Shown piece after piece: positions 13,041 through 23,936 of a stretch of DNA of 64,000 bases. This stretch comes from Filosporella fistucella (taxonomy: Eukaryota; Ascomycota; Leotiomycetes; Helotiales). The translations under genes were made by a program, and so were the position numbers. Positions within the stretch are counted from its first letter, which is position 1. Each line of letters starts with the position of its first letter. The stretch lies in contig JAQJZZ010000020.1 of the NCBI GenBank assembly GCA_030077755.1, positions 186,001 to 250,000 on the forward strand, read 5' to 3'. The notes under the pieces are model-generated. The model had not been told where the DNA came from and did no database searches. It was given only the letters and a program-made list of their open reading frames with translations.

Positions 13041-14520
13041 ATAAGATAAGCTATTAAGATAAGTATAATATAAAAAAAAGAAGCTATTAAGCCCTTTATA
13101 AAAATTCTTAATATATATTAATTAGGGTAATATACCGCTATTTGGATATATAAAGCACGCCTTATATAGCTTAAATAACCTATAAAAGGCACTTTATAAA
13201 AATAAAAGCTTAATATACTTTTAATCCCTTAACCTATAATTTGGCACTAGCTAAAAAGATCCTTATAAAACTCTTTATAATAATAAAAATAAATAATATT
13301 ATAAGGATAAATAAAGAAATATAAGGAAAATAATTAAATTAGCCGCGCTATTAGTGCTTATTAATATTTACCTATTTATATAAAGCCCTATTACCTAATA
13401 CCTTATTATCTTATATATACGTTTAAATTTAAGGTTCTTATTTAAGGTTATTAACCTATTTATATCCTAATTACTAATATATAAGTCAAAGTTATTAAAG
13501 GAAGAAAGGATTAAAGGAAGGAAGAAAGAACGGAAAATGGGATTTAAGAAGTATAAAAGACGGTTAGCCAATTAATTCTTTTAAATTAATTAACTATAAA
13601 AGAAATTATATTTAGCCTAAGACTAATTAAGGATATATTAGCTACCTTAAGCGAATATAAAAACCCTATGCGTGATTACCATGAGATTATTATAATAAAG
13701 TAGCACTTAGCTTATATAATTACCCTAATTTGATTGCTTTAAGAGAGCGCCAAATAATGATAATAATATTAAATAGCGATAATAATTATTAATAAAGGAA
13801 TAAGACTTAATAAGAAATTAGAGAAGAGATAAAAGATATATTAGATAATAAAACTTAGCTTTAATAAAAGGCTAAAAGTGTTTATCTTTAAGTATTATTA
13901 TATCCCGTAATTATAAAAATCTTAATTTATTATTTACGCATTTTTTTATTACTTACCTTAATAATAGACCTTTATAATTAAGGATAATAATAGTGATAAG
14001 GGTATTTAAGGAAGAATTATTATCGTTATAAGCTATTATAAAAGAGGTGGGCGAAAAGTTATAAAGAAAATAGGAAAGATATTAAGTTTAAGAGGTTAAA
14101 AGGAATAAGAGGATTTATATATGTTATAAGAAGCCATGTGAGCTTAGAATTGAGAGTAAATGGCCAATTATCCGCTATTTTTTAAAAGTAAACTTTTAAG
14201 GAAGGTTATAGGATATTTTCTTTTTAGGTTTTAATATTAGGGATCACTTTATTCTTTTAAGCATTTCCTTATGATTAGAGTTATTTGGGCCTATTTTAAA
14301 AGACTTAAACGTACTCGTTTAATAAAACTGGGTAGGGGCAAGTATAAAAGGGCTCTAAAATTAGTGCTTATTATATTAGTCACGTGTGGCACGTGTTCGG
14401 CTATTTTTTAGTGTTTTATTATATTATTCCAAGGCTCGACCTTTTATACTTAGAGACTTAGACAATAATGCCATAATTACTAAAGACCACTAGCTGCTTA
14501 CCCTTTTTATTATTTATATT
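13041..14520. other. AT-rich unidentified sequence at block edge
   Basis: AT-rich, stop-filled DNA with RIP-like composition; no transposon domain recognised. A direct TCACGTGTGGCACGTGTTC stretch lies near 14,381. Composition becomes normal just before 14,520. Confidence 0.5.
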
Positions 14521-15644
14521 ATTTGTGGTTCTATTTATAGTATATCTTTTCAAGATCTCCGCAGAGACCATCGTGAGTATAGCGCATGAGCAATGTTGCT
14601 ATAGGAGTGAACTAATCGTCTCCAGCATTCTCCGAAGACATTCATATGACACACACTCGATTATTATCTCAGCTTCTTTGACCTTCGTATCAGCTTTCTG
14701 TGGCGTGTATCTTTGTAGCTGGGAAAGGTTTGTAGAGTGTTTCTGCTCTTTGAATGGAAGTTGAAAGAGAATGTGGCTTTACCAGATTAAATGAAGAAGA
14801 GGTAACTGGACCGAATGCTCAAAAGGGCTCAATTCGGTGTCAAGTGCACGCATATTTCCAAGGAGCGATAGCTGCTAAAGGGACGTATGATGATTTATGG
14901 ATGTTTTGCTGCTTTAGAGGGGGGGAGTAACGACTGTATTGTTGCGATTGTAATTGCTTTAAGTATCAGATACCCGACTGGGTACGATTTCTACACTATC
15001 CTTTCTTCCCAAAGGTTTTCCAATCAAAGATACTGTCATAACCAGTCGTGATTATTTTATCTTTTAGTGGAAAATACACATATCTGGAAGAATATATCCC
15101 TCATCTCAACATACCGTGTGACCAGAATGCTCGAGAGCGGGAAGGTCATTTGAGTGGGAATGGTATGAAAACCATTGCCAGGGACAATACAGCCAGCTAT
15201 ACAACCTCCTATACACGGGCACCTTTTCATCTGTCCAAACTCATACACAACTCCTCCGAGAGCAAATGGGTAATATTTGAGTCTACATAAGCTCGACCAC
15301 ACTGTTGATTCTTCGAGTACGTCACGCAGTCACCATTTTCCCCCTCTTCCTCTACTATTTTTATGTGCTGCTGTCCAGTATCCCAGACTAAGCATACAGT
15401 GTCAACACAATCCAATAATCACATAGAAATAGCTTCATTCGACTTCGCGAACCTGGTAAGCCCATGTAGATCCTGTTACAGCTGGTATATGTTTTAGCTG
15501 GTGTTGTGACTTCGCACAAACTGCTTGCTCTCTGACCCGAATTCACAAACAGCTGGCTAGTAGGTAAATTATACCTTCAATTGCTGACACCAAATAGAAA
15601 TTCGTTGTATATCTTGATTTTATAGACGTTCTTATATTGACCAC
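14521..15644. other. Intergenic, no gene recognised
   Basis: Normal base composition but only short, overlapping open frames on both strands, none with recognisable features. Probably the intergenic side of the membrane-protein gene that ends at 15,645. Confidence 0.5.
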
Positions 15645-16286
15645 TCAGCCATTGAGTCTTTTCAGCGTAGTATCAGACCAACTGTCCCTGCTTCTCCCCC
15701 ACATCGCGCTCCATCCAACGAAGCCTACCACAATCGCCGTAATCATCATCCAAAATTTCCTTGTATCTAACGTCCTCCATCGTTCCTCTAATCTTCTCAT
15801 TTTCTTTGTATATTCCTTCTCCTCGCCAGCTCCATCGAACCTCATCTTACCGCTCTGGGCCACTCCCTGCTTCGTCAACATAGCTCTCCCAAATCCAACA
15901 TATGTCCCCATCCCCAGCCCAATCAACCAAAGCAAAGCAGCTAGCGCATAAAGTTTCCATTGAATCCCTAAAGTGACCTCTTCTGGATGGTGAAAGTCTT
16001 CTCCTCTGACAGGGTAAAAACAAACGTATATTGGGACCGCAAGCAATCTTGTGGAAACGGCAAGATACACCCAGCATAATAGGGCGATGACTCCACACAT
16101 TGCTTTTATGAGCGGAAGCAGAGCTATAAACTGTCTATGTCGAAGGTCAGAGAGAATGTGATGGCTTGGGAGGTGATGTAGGAAGAGGTGGCCGACGCTG
16201 AGTAGAATGGTAAGGGGAGGTAAGATATGAGCCCATATTGCGAGAAGCTGCATCTCAGTCTTGAGGCTCATTTCGAAGAGAGGCAT
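15645..16286 (-). CDS. Small multi-pass membrane protein, unknown function
   Basis: Single-exon frame of 213 residues with an ATG start and normal stop. Four hydrophobic segments are visible at about residues 18-38, 53-88 (possibly two helices), 110-133 and 181-198, separated by basic loops. The stretch at about 148-178 is charged and Lys/Arg/Glu-rich, typical of a cytosolic loop. I do not recognise the family; fungal genomes hold many short membrane proteins of this type. The overlapping plus-strand frame 15,637-15,951 is weaker because it lacks the coherent hydrophobic pattern. The gene is convergent with nothing obvious and lies nearest to the AT-rich block. Expression is not shown. Confidence 0.6.
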   Translation of the reverse strand: MPLFEMSLKTEMQLLAIWAHILPPLTILLSVGHLFLHHLPSHHILSDLRHRQFIALLPLIKAMCGVIALLCWVYLAVSTRLLAVPIYVCFYPVRGEDFHHPEEVTLGIQWKLYALAALLWLIGLGMGTYVGFGRAMLTKQGVAQSGKMRFDGAGEEKEYTKKMRRLEERWRTLDTRKFWMMITAIVVGFVGWSAMWGRSRDSWSDTTLKRLNG

Positions 16287-16872
16287 CGTTCACTTGAATC
16301 CTTCCAACAATTAGAAAGATTCACGGGCGTGATTAATATTGCAGATGATTATCTGTCGTTCGCGCAGAAATGTGCGCGAAACGATGCCGGAGCTTTGGAT
16401 GTGCAAACGTGGAGAATACGACAAATGTTCAGACGTGATGTACCACTCAAGGAGTCTTTTCATATGTATTAAGTGTATGCCAAAGTCCACAATAAGTGCA
16501 CGCAATACCGAAGAGTCTCTAAAGCCTCTTCATATCAGTCCACTACGGTGTTGCTGCCTGGAAGGGTCCTCCCCAATTGAACACGTGGAAGGCCAAGGAT
16601 AAAATCACCGAACTTTGTTGGTAGATGGTCGAGGGTTACGGACTCGAAACATTCTTGGAATCTGCTTAAGGTGACTTTTAATAACATACTTTCACCTGAG
16701 ATATGTAATTGATACTTCTGGCCAGGATAGGACATCGCAGTTTGCACTTTCTATTCTATGCTTTCGTGGTACCATAAAAAATAGCAACGCTGAGCAGAAA
16801 GACTTCATAGGTTTGATGTTTTGGAACCACATCTTAAAAAATTAAATCGTCACGAAGTGCTCCAAATTATCC
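16287..16872. other. Intergenic, no gene recognised
   Basis: Several short overlapping frames on both strands without family features. It probably holds the 3' region of the pyrroline-5-carboxylate reductase gene and the promoter of the membrane-protein gene. Confidence 0.5.
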
Positions 16873-17804
16873 TCATTTTTTCTCGGACTCAAAGGCTGCT
16901 TTTCCCAGTACCTCCCCTCGGTCAGCTGCAGCCTTCACAGCCTTGCTGACAATTTCTTCCAGACTCGAGTCCTTGAAGCTGTTCAAAGCAGCTTCAGTAG
17001 TTCCTTTTGGACTGGTAACATTGATGCGCAGCTGTCCAGGAGATTCAACAGATTCAACAAGCATTCTTCCAGCACCAAGACAAGTCTGTTTAGCAAGTCG
17101 CTCGGCCTGCTCTCTTGGCAATCCCAGAGCTGTGGCACTAGATACCATGTGCTCAACAAGAAGGAAGAAATAAGCTGGACCGGACCCTGTTCCGCTGTGT
17201 GAGAGCCGGAGCAAAATAATTGCAAGCAAAACATACCTGAAAGTGCCGTGACAACATCAATCAACTCTTCCTTCTCAACCCACTCCGACACTTTACTGAA
17301 GCCCTCCAACAATGCCGTTACCAACTTCTTTTCATCCTCCGACACACCTGCACCAGCAAATGATCCAGATGCACCCTCTCCTAGCAATGCAGGCGTATTC
17401 GGCATCACACGAACAACCTTGGGAGCTGGTCCATTAGGAATGGAAAACCATTGCATCAAAGCATCCACGGGAATACCAGCGCAAATAGACACAATCAACG
17501 GTAATTTCTCCTGCTTTGATTCTTTCCACGAAGCTGCTAAATCTTCGCATACACCTTTTGCAACCTGTGGCTTCACAGCTAGGACGAGTAAATCCGCATC
17601 TTGGGATGCCTCGCTGTTTGAAGTAGTAGTGCGCACGCCGAGTGTGCTTTCAACTTTCTTTCGGGTCAATTCGAATGGCTCTGAGACGATGATGTTTTCC
17701 TTTGTTGTGCTTCCTTTAGCTAGTAGACCGCCGATTATAGCGGCTCCCATGTTGCCACCACCTATGAAGCAGAGCTTGCAATCTTGAATCTTGGGCAGCT
17801 CCAT
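16873..17804 (-). CDS. Pyrroline-5-carboxylate reductase (proline biosynthesis)
   Basis: Catalyses the last step of proline synthesis, NAD(P)H-dependent reduction of pyrroline-5-carboxylate. Exons are 17,804-17,237 and 17,186-16,873 with one 50-bp intron (GTATGT...AACAG), giving 293 residues, within the family's usual length. The N-terminal Rossmann motif GGGNMG is at residues 15-20, VLAVKPQ is in the middle, and RVMPNTP marks the NAD(P)-side loop. The splice restores ALSGSGPAYFF, the conserved family signature; the first AG (8 bp upstream) would break the frame. The gene is divergent from the aldo-keto reductase and shares a 964-bp intergenic region holding a 26-bp palindrome. An antisense frame at 17,248-17,787 is a shadow. 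Confidence 0.95.
17187..17236 (-). other. Intron with tandem 3' splice sites
   Basis: Donor GTATGT. Two acceptor AGs lie 8 bp apart (CACACAG and GGAACAG). Only the distal one keeps the reductase frame and signature. The proximal AG lies very close to the CTCAC branch-like sequence, which may explain why it is skipped. Confidence 0.8.
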
Positions 17805-18309
17805 GATTGATCTGAAACCGTTTTTTGTATGTAAGTTTGGTACGTAAAGCGGAAGGTTTTGAGTTTACTGTCGCGAGAATTGAATTGGTATGGAAGTTGA
17901 TTCGTCGTGGGAGAGGAAGTGGAGTTTGAGTTGATTTTTCTGAGTTTGCAAATTTTGAAAATGTAGTGTCTCACGTGATCAACAATCCCATCTTCATTGC
18001 ACATACGCTGAAGTTGAAGCTCGATGAATTTATATTTGCTAGCGAAGTGATGACGCTCAATTACATATTATGAATATTACGAGAGTGCGGTCAGTTCTGT
18101 ATTCTATACAAACAACGCAAATGTCTTGACCGTTTTCAAGCATGAATTGACTATTGATTTACCCGATTCATTATGTCGTAGACTCCTCGAACAAGAATTG
18201 TATTCTCGTTATATGTGTTCTTCGAGAGGACGAAAATGTGATGTCTGAGTTTGAGGCTCTACAAAGCCCCTGATCAATGGGTGTTGAACAACTTTCTGGT
18301 ATCATGTGT

Positions 18310-18335
18310 GATAGCGGGGTAATTACCCCGCTATC
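18310..18335. promoter_or_regulatory. Perfect 26-bp palindrome, CGG-N10-CCG flanked by GATA
   Basis: The left half is GATAGCGGGGTAA and the right half is its exact reverse complement. It contains CGG, ten bases, then CCG, the spacing bound by the yeast proline regulator Put3, and has a GATA core at each outer end, the class bound by fungal nitrogen GATA factors. It lies 506 bp upstream of the pyrroline-5-carboxylate reductase ATG and 434 bp upstream of the aldo-keto reductase ATG. The symmetry is directly seen; the regulatory role is inferred. Confidence 0.55.
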
Positions 18336-18768
18336 GCGCCTGTATGACATTTATTGTCTCATTTAAAGTCATTAGCAGGTAAAGTTGTGAACAATTCTAA
18401 GTACCTACTATAAGATTATGAGCACATCGTTCCATAGCTCCCATCCGACACGAGAAATGATCCCCACCCAGACTTCATTTGTAACCGTTCAAAAGATAGA
18501 AAATCAATGCCGAGTAGATGAGGTCATTCCGTACCCTTTCGGCGTTAAGCCCCAGGTTTTTGTAGGCGATACATATATGATGCTACAACAGCCCGGTACA
18601 ACACTAAACCCATGGAGAAACTGAGTTTTAAATCCGATCTTATTTCCATTATCATCTCCACCTTGAAGTTAAAAGCTATAAGAACCCTGCTACCGCTCAA
18701 CATCTCCATCCTCAATTCATACTCAGTGGCAAATCCACGGCAGCATCACTAGACTTCACAACGTGAAA

Positions 18769-19852
18769 ATGGCACCACAACTCCCCACCCGCAAGCTAGG
18801 AAATAATGGACCTCAAATCCCAGCCCTTGGTTTCGGCCTCATGGGTCTGTCTGCATTCTACGGCAAACCGGAGCCAGACAGCGTTCGTTTCGCCGTTCTG
18901 GATCGAGCTCTCGAGCTAGGAGAAACCTTCTGGGATTCAGCGGACATATATATGGATTCCGAAGAGTTGGTCGGTAAATGGTTCAGGAGAACTGGAAAAC
19001 GTGATCAGATCTTTCTCGCCACCAAATTCGGAGGCAGATATTTGGGAGAAGATGAGAGTCGGAAGATGAAGCCGGATAGTTCGCCGGAGTATTGTAGAGA
19101 GGCGTGTGAGAGAAGTTTGAAGAGGTTGGGTGTGGAGTGCATTGATTTGTATTATTGTCATCGAGTGGACGGGAAGACACCAATTGAGAAGACGGTGGAA
19201 GCTATGGCTCAATTGAAGAAGTATGCCGCTCCATTCTACGCTTAGAAAAATGCTAATATCCAACAGGGAAGGAAAAATCAAATATATCGGTCTCAGCGAG
19301 ATCTCATCAGATACTCTCCGTCGAGCCTGCAAAGTGCACCATATCGACGCCGTTCAAATTGAGTACTCTCCTTTCGCAATCGATATCGAGCAACCTCAAA
19401 TAAATCTCCTGAAAACCTGTCGTGAGCTGGGTGTGGCGACTATTGCTTACTCTCCCCTCGGCCGCGGTATTCTTACGGGGGCCTACAAATCACCGTCCGA
19501 TTTCGAAGAAGGCGATTTCAGACGCATGGCTCCTCGCTTCTCGGAAGAGAACTTCCCAAAGAATCTTGTACTTGTAGACGGAATTGTGGAGATTGCTAAG
19601 AAGAAGGGATGTACTCCCGGACAGTTGAGCTTGGCGTGGCTGTTGGCACAAGGGGATGACATTCTTCCTATTCCGGGCACGAAGAAGATCAAGTATCTGG
19701 AAGAGAATCTGGGAGCTTTGGATGTTAAGTTGAGTGAAGAGGAGGAGAAGGAGATTAGGAAGTTGGTCGAAGGTGCGGAAGTGAAAGGACAGAGGTATCC
19801 AGAAGCGATGGTGGGGTACTTGTTTGGTGATACCCCGCCATTGAAGGCTTGA
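18769..19852 (+). CDS. Aldo-keto reductase (AKR13-type)
   Basis: NADPH-dependent carbonyl reductase of the TIM-barrel aldo-keto reductase superfamily, 345 residues. Exons are 18,769-19,220 and 19,267-19,852; the 46-bp intron has donor GTATGC, branch TGCTAAT and acceptor CAACAG, and joining restores LKKEGKIKYIGLSE. The likely catalytic tetrad is Asp56, Tyr61, Lys86 and His131 (in DSADIY, ATKFG and YYCHR). Later motifs include AYSPLGRGILTG and PIPGTKK, typical of the NADP-binding end. ATG at 18,769 is preferred because the frame upstream has only GTG. The substrate is unknown; relatives reduce aldehydes or act in aryl-alcohol or pyridoxal metabolism. No signal peptide, so probably cytosolic. 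Confidence 0.93.
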
Positions 19853-19944
19853 GAAAGCATCAAAATGGCAGTGGAAATGAAATCACGACAATGAAAACCC
19901 GAGATATTTATCTGAAGAATTGAAATTTTATTTCTGCAATGAAG

Positions 19945-21616
19945 TTATCCCCATCGCCATCCTCCAACGCGAGGCGGTTTCGGTCTCGGTGCAGGTGGTG
20001 CCGGCGGTGCAAATGCCCCAGCCAGTCTATCTAGCTCTATCGGAGTCAGTAAAGCTACTGACTCTCTCATCGGTAATCGCTCTCTCGTTGCAATCTCTGG
20101 CGATACTGCGTCCTCTTCCCGTGGGCTTCTTGGGTTTATACCACTCGGCACTGCCTGTGGTACTCTCCCTTCAAACCTCCTGTCATCCTGAACAGCAGGA
20201 GTCGGTATTACTGTCTGCTCCTCAATCTCTTTGGCATCTCCTGGAGTAATTTCCAACATGGCAGTCCTCTCTCCTAGATCTCCGTGCTCTGATTCCTGCT
20301 TATCCCATTTCATGCGTCTTACAGTCCCTCTTTGTGCCAGCATCCCAGCTGCCGGCTCACTTGAACCAATCTCAATGAAATCGCCCTCCCCTAGCTCCAT
20401 CCTCCTGCTATCATTGACACTGCTACTAATCTTTGTATTGCTGCCGTTCTTGACAGTCGTAGCACTAAGCTCGTAAACCGATCCGGGACGTGCAGCAGGT
20501 AACTCCGCCGTATTATAAGGCCCGTCTCTTGCTGGCAGCTCTGTGGCTCCAAATCGTGGTAATGGGATATTGTTCCACCATTTGTTTTTCCTTCCCTTGC
20601 CGTTCTCAGTTGATGTTGTATTTGCCCCCGAGCCAGGATTTCGATGATCGTTCACAATCCAGGTGATAAGAACGATAATCATTATGAAGAAGATGCTACA
20701 AAAAGCTGCAATGAGGCCTGTAGAATCAAATGGAGGGGTATTTCCATCACTTCTTGTCTCTTTGCCTCCTGTACTTGTAGGAATACCAAGAGTAGTTGTG
20801 GCTGTCGTAGCTCTCGTAGCTGTCGTGGTCGAAGGAGAATCTGGATCTGGCATTGGTGTATTGCTCGCGACATTGCGAACAACGGGCGTAGTAGGGACAA
20901 CATATACAGTTCCACCTTGCGTGAAAGTTCCAAGTAGTATCGTGGTAGATCCGGCGGTAGTCGGTGATAGTGTTGGCGTTGGTACCGCCAGGTTTAAGTT
21001 GCTAAAGGCAACAGAGCTTGCGCATGTGCGCCTGGTATTGCACATCACGGTCCTTGCTGGGCCGTTCAGAGGAAACATCGTCCCTGGTGAGAAGGTAACA
21101 TCAATCTCTCCGGTTACATTCGAGAGGCCGAAACGGTTTGAGTAGTTGATCGTTCGAATCGAGTCATTAGCTTTCAAATGGGAAGAGATGCCAAAGAAGC
21201 TGAATAGCCCAATCAGTTCATGAAGACAAGTGGAGCCGAGAGGAAATCGACTTACTATGCTTGGTCTGCAGGTGGGCCTACAGTACGCGGTACTGTGATG
21301 TATCTCCAAGTTGGTCCAGAAAGATATGATTCGTAAGTGAAATTTCTCTCCGGCCATTCCATTACAGATATCTGTTCCTCAAATCAGTCGACTTTCACAG
21401 CGAAAAAGAATTCCTTACAGGATTCGTATCATTCCCAACATACAGAATTAAATCATATGAATTCAGGTCCGAAATTAGAGGAATGTGATTTGTGTCGGTC
21501 CATGTGACGTTCCATATATTGCTTCCCGGAAGCATGTCGCCCACGATTGGAGATGTAAAAAGTATATCCGCCAGAGCTGGCGCCATTGCGCAAGCTAACA
21601 CCAGAGAGACTCTCAT
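19945..21616 (-). CDS. Secreted-ectodomain single-pass membrane protein, copy 1
   Basis: Exons 21,616-21,419, 21,371-21,256 and 21,199-19,945 give 522 residues. A signal peptide (about 1-16) is followed by a beta-rich ectodomain with LFTSPIVGDMLPGS, VTWTD and LYVGNDTNP, then a Ser/Thr/Pro-rich stalk, one membrane helix (AAFCSIFFIMIIVLITWIV), and a long cytosolic tail with ELPAR and AELPA motifs and a Pro-rich end. The ectodomain resembles the Kre9/Knh1-type N-terminal module of fungal wall proteins, a tentative assignment. Introns are phase 0 and phase 2 at the same places as in the paralogues at 22,165-23,328 and 46,088-47,241. Likely at the cell surface; the partner is unknown. Confidence 0.82.
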
Positions 21617-22164
21617 GATTAATTCAGAAATTTTGAAGTCGTTCCATTATCCCATTCAAAAAGTACGAGCAAGAACAACGATAGAGAGCAAAGTAGAACA
21701 GAAGAGAAGGATTCACCTTATCACACTCCCAGCTAGAGGGACCCAACAGCAACCACTTCAAAATGAAATGGAAGGCTGGCAGGAGACTCATGCATAACAT
21801 AGCCTTGAAAATGTTGTTGTGATAGCCAATAACAGAAGTACCTCGAAGTACCAACACAGAGTGTCTGTGCCACCAACAGTTTGATCCCTGGATGCGGCCT
21901 CCTAGGTGGCTGTGCTCGGTGACACATCCTTCTCCCGCAGCTTCTTGAGGTATGATGAGGTGATTTGGAGGGGAGAAATGAAGCTTCATTCTATTTATGT
22001 TAAGAGTGTGCAAATACGAAGTACATGCATGAGAAGGAAGTCCAATGATGCTTGTCACGTGACAGTAATTAGGTTTTGGTGATGATGATTGTGCAGCTGC
22101 CATGGAGTGCATGTAATATTAAATCGTGAATGAGAATGCAAAAGCGGTGAATTAAGAGGTTCTG

Positions 22165-23328
22165 CTACATGGTGCGTAGTTTGGGTATGTCCTCCTTCAG
22201 TTCCACAACTTTGGGTAATTCAGGCTGCTCATCCACTAGAACCTCAAACGTTGTTGATATTGGCATTGGCAAAGTGAACTTCTCGCCCTCAGGAATCGTA
22301 ATATCTGAGACTTTTATCTTCTTCTCTTCTGCCGGGAGCTCAACTGTATCGTATGGTCCCTGACTTGCTGACAATTCGGCAATAGGTTCATGTTCCTGAC
22401 GTTTTTTTCCCCATCTCATCGTACATCGCCAAGGTGTGTTCCATTTTCCAGTGTTCTTTGCGCGGAGTATCAGCCATAAAATTACACAGCACGCAATGAA
22501 TAAGCCTCCCATTCCCGCCGCCAGACCTGGAACGAGTGGGGATTTATGAGGCGTCGAGGGAGGGGTTGGGCTGGACAATATCGAGGGGGACACTGTCCGA
22601 GTCGAAGTTGAGATGATTTGCAGGGTCGCGGTCGCTGTAGAGAATGTGATAATCGAAGAAGTCGTAGATGGATTGAATTTTGTGAGTGGTGGAGAAAGAA
22701 AGAGTCCTGATAACGCAACTGAAGATGGACAAACAGTCGGTCCACACGAAAAGACCCTATCTGGTCCTGGTTTTCCCGACGCCAAATTACTTATGCTTAT
22801 TATTGATGCATTCCATTGACCGGTCATATTGGTGAGGGTGAATCGATTGGAAAAGTTTGTAACGGTGACTGATTTGTTCCCACGTAACGATGATCTCCAG
22901 CCGAGCAAGCTTGACGGGTCAGCACAGTGAAAATGGATTTTCAGAAAACTTACTATTGTTTTTCTACGCTCGGCCCTACATCTCGTGGTATATTTACTAA
23001 TTGATCGTATATATATCCTGGCAGAAATATGTCACTGGCTGAGGCATCTTTACCGCTGAGCAACAACTTTGAACGATCAGAACATCAGCATGTTTTCGAC
23101 GTGACGCGACACACTTACGGGGTTCGTGTTGTTCCCAGTATATACCCCATTGTAGTGATTGAAAAGATCAGATAATACAGGTACCACATTCGAATCGTCG
23201 ACTCTCACCAAAAGACTAACAGATGAATCAAAAACACCACTTGAATCTGGAAGTATGAATCGAAAATCTGCACTGGCGGGCACGCAATGAAGCAAGAGAA
23301 ACGCCAAACGGATGAAGAGTCCCATCAC
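22165..23328 (-). CDS. Secreted-ectodomain single-pass membrane protein, copy 2
   Basis: Exons 23,328-23,119, 23,066-22,954 and 22,909-22,165 give 355 residues. It has a signal peptide (about 1-20), an ectodomain ending in YTGNNTNP, a second ectodomain exon with PGYIYDQLVNIPRDVGP, then NFSNRFTLTNMTG, a Ser/Thr-rich stalk, a membrane helix (FIACCVILWLILRA) and a short tail with AELSASQGPYDTVELPAEE. Intron positions and phases match copy 1, and the two genes lie head-to-tail 548 bp apart, so tandem duplication is likely. Sequence divergence is high, so the duplication is old or the genes evolve fast. The acceptor of intron 1 (TTCAAAG) was chosen because the next AG gives an immediate stop. Confidence 0.8.
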
Positions 23329-23936
23329 GAAGACTTAGACCCGACTCGAATCAAGTTTGAGGTCATTCTAGATTCTCGATGTTGAGAAAGACAATCTGAG
23401 GGGAACCCAGCAGAAACATGCGAGACAACTCAAAATTGATGCTTAATCCTTCGCCGTTGCCTATTCATTGCCATCCAATCTGAACGATTCCAACAACGAA
23501 AAACCAACATCGCGACCGAGAACACGTCCTGCAGCTCTCGGACGAGTCACTGCTGCGCCTCAAACCTCACTGGAGGTCTGGTAGCGCTCATTTCGAGGGA
23601 AATGAGCTCCCCCGAGCATTTTGAAGAGGGGATCAGAGGGCGTCAGAGGGCGTCAGAGTCCGATGAGAATTAATCGGTGTCGAATGGGGATAAAGTGAAG
23701 TTGAGACCGATGGTGAGGATAGGGGGTTACGGAGTGCGGCGGAGCTTTGGGGCGGCATGTCTTACTCCACCCCACCCCATCCTACCATGAAGGTTGTGTA
23801 TAGAGCGCCAAATGCACGCACACGAAAGACAGATATAATATAAAATTGAAAGTAATTAAATTCGTGTACTCATAGTTGTATGTATCTATAACAAATCAAA
23901 GACTTCTAATAAAATCCCGAAGAATAAAGAAAACAA
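23329..23936. other. Intergenic with a short direct repeat
   Basis: No gene. Near 23,633-23,657 a ten-base unit (TCAGAGGGCG) is tandemly repeated. Likely promoter of copy 2 and 3' region of the cupin gene. Confidence 0.6.

Larger units (their letters stand above)
1..14520. repeat. AT-rich RIP-degraded repeat block
   Basis: The whole stretch is strongly AT-rich, with TpA very common and CpA/TpG scarce. Retrotransposon reading frames are recognisable but broken by TAA and TAG where glutamine or tryptophan codons (CAA, CAG, TGG) would be expected, which is what C-to-T and G-to-A mutation produces on either strand. Repeat copies inside the block differ mainly by transitions. This is the known signature of repeat-induced point mutation in ascomycetes. 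No intact gene is visible; the longest open frames (3,609-3,806 and 8,380-8,601) are pieces of integrase and reverse transcriptase. Normal composition resumes abruptly near 14,520. Confidence 0.93.

Noticed and set aside
1..14520. Mitochondrial DNA as the source of the AT-rich block
   Set aside because: It contains recognisable Ty3/gypsy pol domains with RIP-type stops, and the same contig continues into nuclear genes with spliceosomal introns.
17248..17787. 179-codon plus-strand open frame
   Set aside because: Antisense shadow of pyrroline-5-carboxylate reductase; Ser/Pro-rich and featureless.
21624..22112. 162-codon minus-strand frame between membrane-family copies
   Set aside because: Occupies the region upstream of copy 1 and lacks any family motif; probably promoter DNA.
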